47,325 nt of DNA from Irineochytrium annulatum (lineage: Eukaryota > Chytridiomycota > Chytridiomycetes > Chytridiales > Chytridiaceae), in assembly GCA_027600665.1 (NCBI GenBank), contig JADGJL010000078.1, positions 1 to 47,325 of the forward strand, read 5' to 3'. Under the pieces are notes generated by a model. It had not been told where the DNA came from, searched no databases, and saw only the letters and a program-made list of their open reading frames with translations. Made by a program: the position numbers and the translations under genes. Shown here one piece after another: positions 46,511 to 47,325 of the stretch (the stretch's first letter is position 1; the number at the start of each line of letters is the position of its first letter).

Positions 46511-47325
46511 CTAAGCCGTCTTCTGCACCCTCCCCTTCTTCCCTTTAAGTTCCTCCTGGCTAGCGCGCTTGGACGTGGCCTTCGACAACAATCTGGACGT
46601 GCGGCGGGCGGTCTTCGAGCTGCCCTCGTCGCCGCCTTATCGTCGTCGTCGTCGTCATCGCCTAACCAACGTAAAAATATTAGAATCCAGGAAAAGAAAG
46701 ATGCAAATAACCTGTGGTTTTTACGTCCTTGTTACGATAGTGGTTTTTGTACCAATTGTAGGCACGCGTCATAATCCACAGAATTTTTTCCTCCGTGCTT
46801 GGACTGACCCGAGTCCCGTCGTCGTACGTCTCGTCGGGGTATCCGAAAACAGATTGGCCCTCAAAATCCGGATGCGCCCTGATTATTGGGAGCATATAAG
46901 TTTGGACGAAATGCTTTGGCTTGGTCCTGGACGGCTCCTGGCCTGCGTAGCAATACGGTTCCAGCTGTGGTCGGAGGACGGTATTAAAGTACCGGCCCAA
47001 ATATCGCTTGTCGTTGTTGGGTGTCCTCGTCTGCGTCGTCTCCTTGTTGTATTTGCCACAGCCGTGTCTAAAGCCTGGAACAGAAACCATTAAGCACAAT
47101 TCCGGAATTCAACAAAGTAGAATTGCTCACCTCATTAAACAGCCTAATGCTGCGATTCGTGACGTGGTAGTCGGCGCCACTACCAGTAACAGGAGCGGCC
47201 GGAGCCTTCCCTTTCCTGGAGGTCGGAGTCGCCTTCGGGGTGAGCGCCGAAGTCCCAGATTTTGTGGTCCTGGATTTCGTCGCCGGGATCTGCTCGAGAA
47301 CCTCGACTTCTTCCTCCTCCACAAT
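46511..47325 (-). CDS. C-terminal part of an unknown protein (5' end outside window)
   Basis: Not recognised. Reading enters from beyond the right edge: a Thr/Ser/Pro/Lys-rich low-complexity stretch, then YHVTNRSIRLFNE. A short intron near 47060-47108 joins it to a well-formed segment (HGCGKYNKETTQ, YLGRYFNTVLRPQLEPYCY, KPKHFVQTYMLPIIRAHPDF, ILWIMTRAYNWYKNHYRNK). A second intron, about 46628-46700, leads to a basic tail (SSKTARRTSRLLSKATSKRA, ending GKKGRVQKTA). The aromatic-rich middle segment is clearly selected as protein, but it matches no family I know. It sits beside transposon DNA, so it could belong to a repeat family or be an ordinary gene. The exact splice sites are tentative. Confidence 0.55.

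Overview
This window is eukaryotic nuclear DNA, most likely from a zoosporic (flagellated) fungus such as a chytrid. The genes carry about 100 GT-AG introns, mostly 37-60 nt and often with CTAAC/CTGAC-like branch sites. Typical fungal genes (vacuolar carboxypeptidase S, chitin-binding secreted protein, KRR1, PEX1, EDEM-type mannosidase) sit among genes kept only where there are cilia or flagella (CEP131, DRC2/CCDC65, CFAP210/CCDC173). Organism assignment is inference. Exon joins below were worked out by hand from reading frame, splice sites and family motifs; phases were checked codon by codon.

Layout. 1-2377 (-): 3'-truncated carboxypeptidase S and a small tentative membrane protein. 2631-3317 (-): secreted protein with two chitin-binding modules. 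3738-4235 (-): remains of an aspartic protease. 4561-6734: divergent pair, cis-prenyltransferase (-) and KRR1 (+). 6875-8925 (+): cytosolic Phe-tRNA synthetase alpha. 9183-12807: divergent pair, UMP-CMP kinase with a mitochondrial-type leader (-) and CEP131 (+). 13135-15988 (-): SAPS-domain PP6 regulatory subunit. 17568-21447 (+): 1,210-aa membrane-anchored protein with a duplicated START plus beta-domain module. 21595-25599 (+): PEX1. 25973-26938 (-): SnoaL/NTF2-like membrane protein. 27899-31165 (-): EDEM-type GH47 protein with a protease-associated domain. 31660-33892 (+): TFIIF alpha. 33976-36472: divergent pair DRC2 (-) and NDUFS4 (+). 36682-38666 (+): CFAP210. 38990-41212 (+): unknown 660-aa protein with two related C-terminal-type modules.

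From about 41.2 kb the window changes to repeat-rich DNA: an inverted repeat family, a BED-finger hAT transposase gene with at least two frameshifts (42473-45346), two TAGTGTTCGCA starts followed by CGGA/TCCG-rich subterminal DNA, and the C-terminal part of an unknown gene running off the right edge.

Functional themes: flagellar axoneme and basal body (CEP131, DRC2, CFAP210), ER glycoprotein handling (cis-prenyltransferase for dolichol, EDEM for ERAD), peroxisome import (PEX1), and core housekeeping. The genes are not operonic; co-location is through short divergent promoters and tight spacing.
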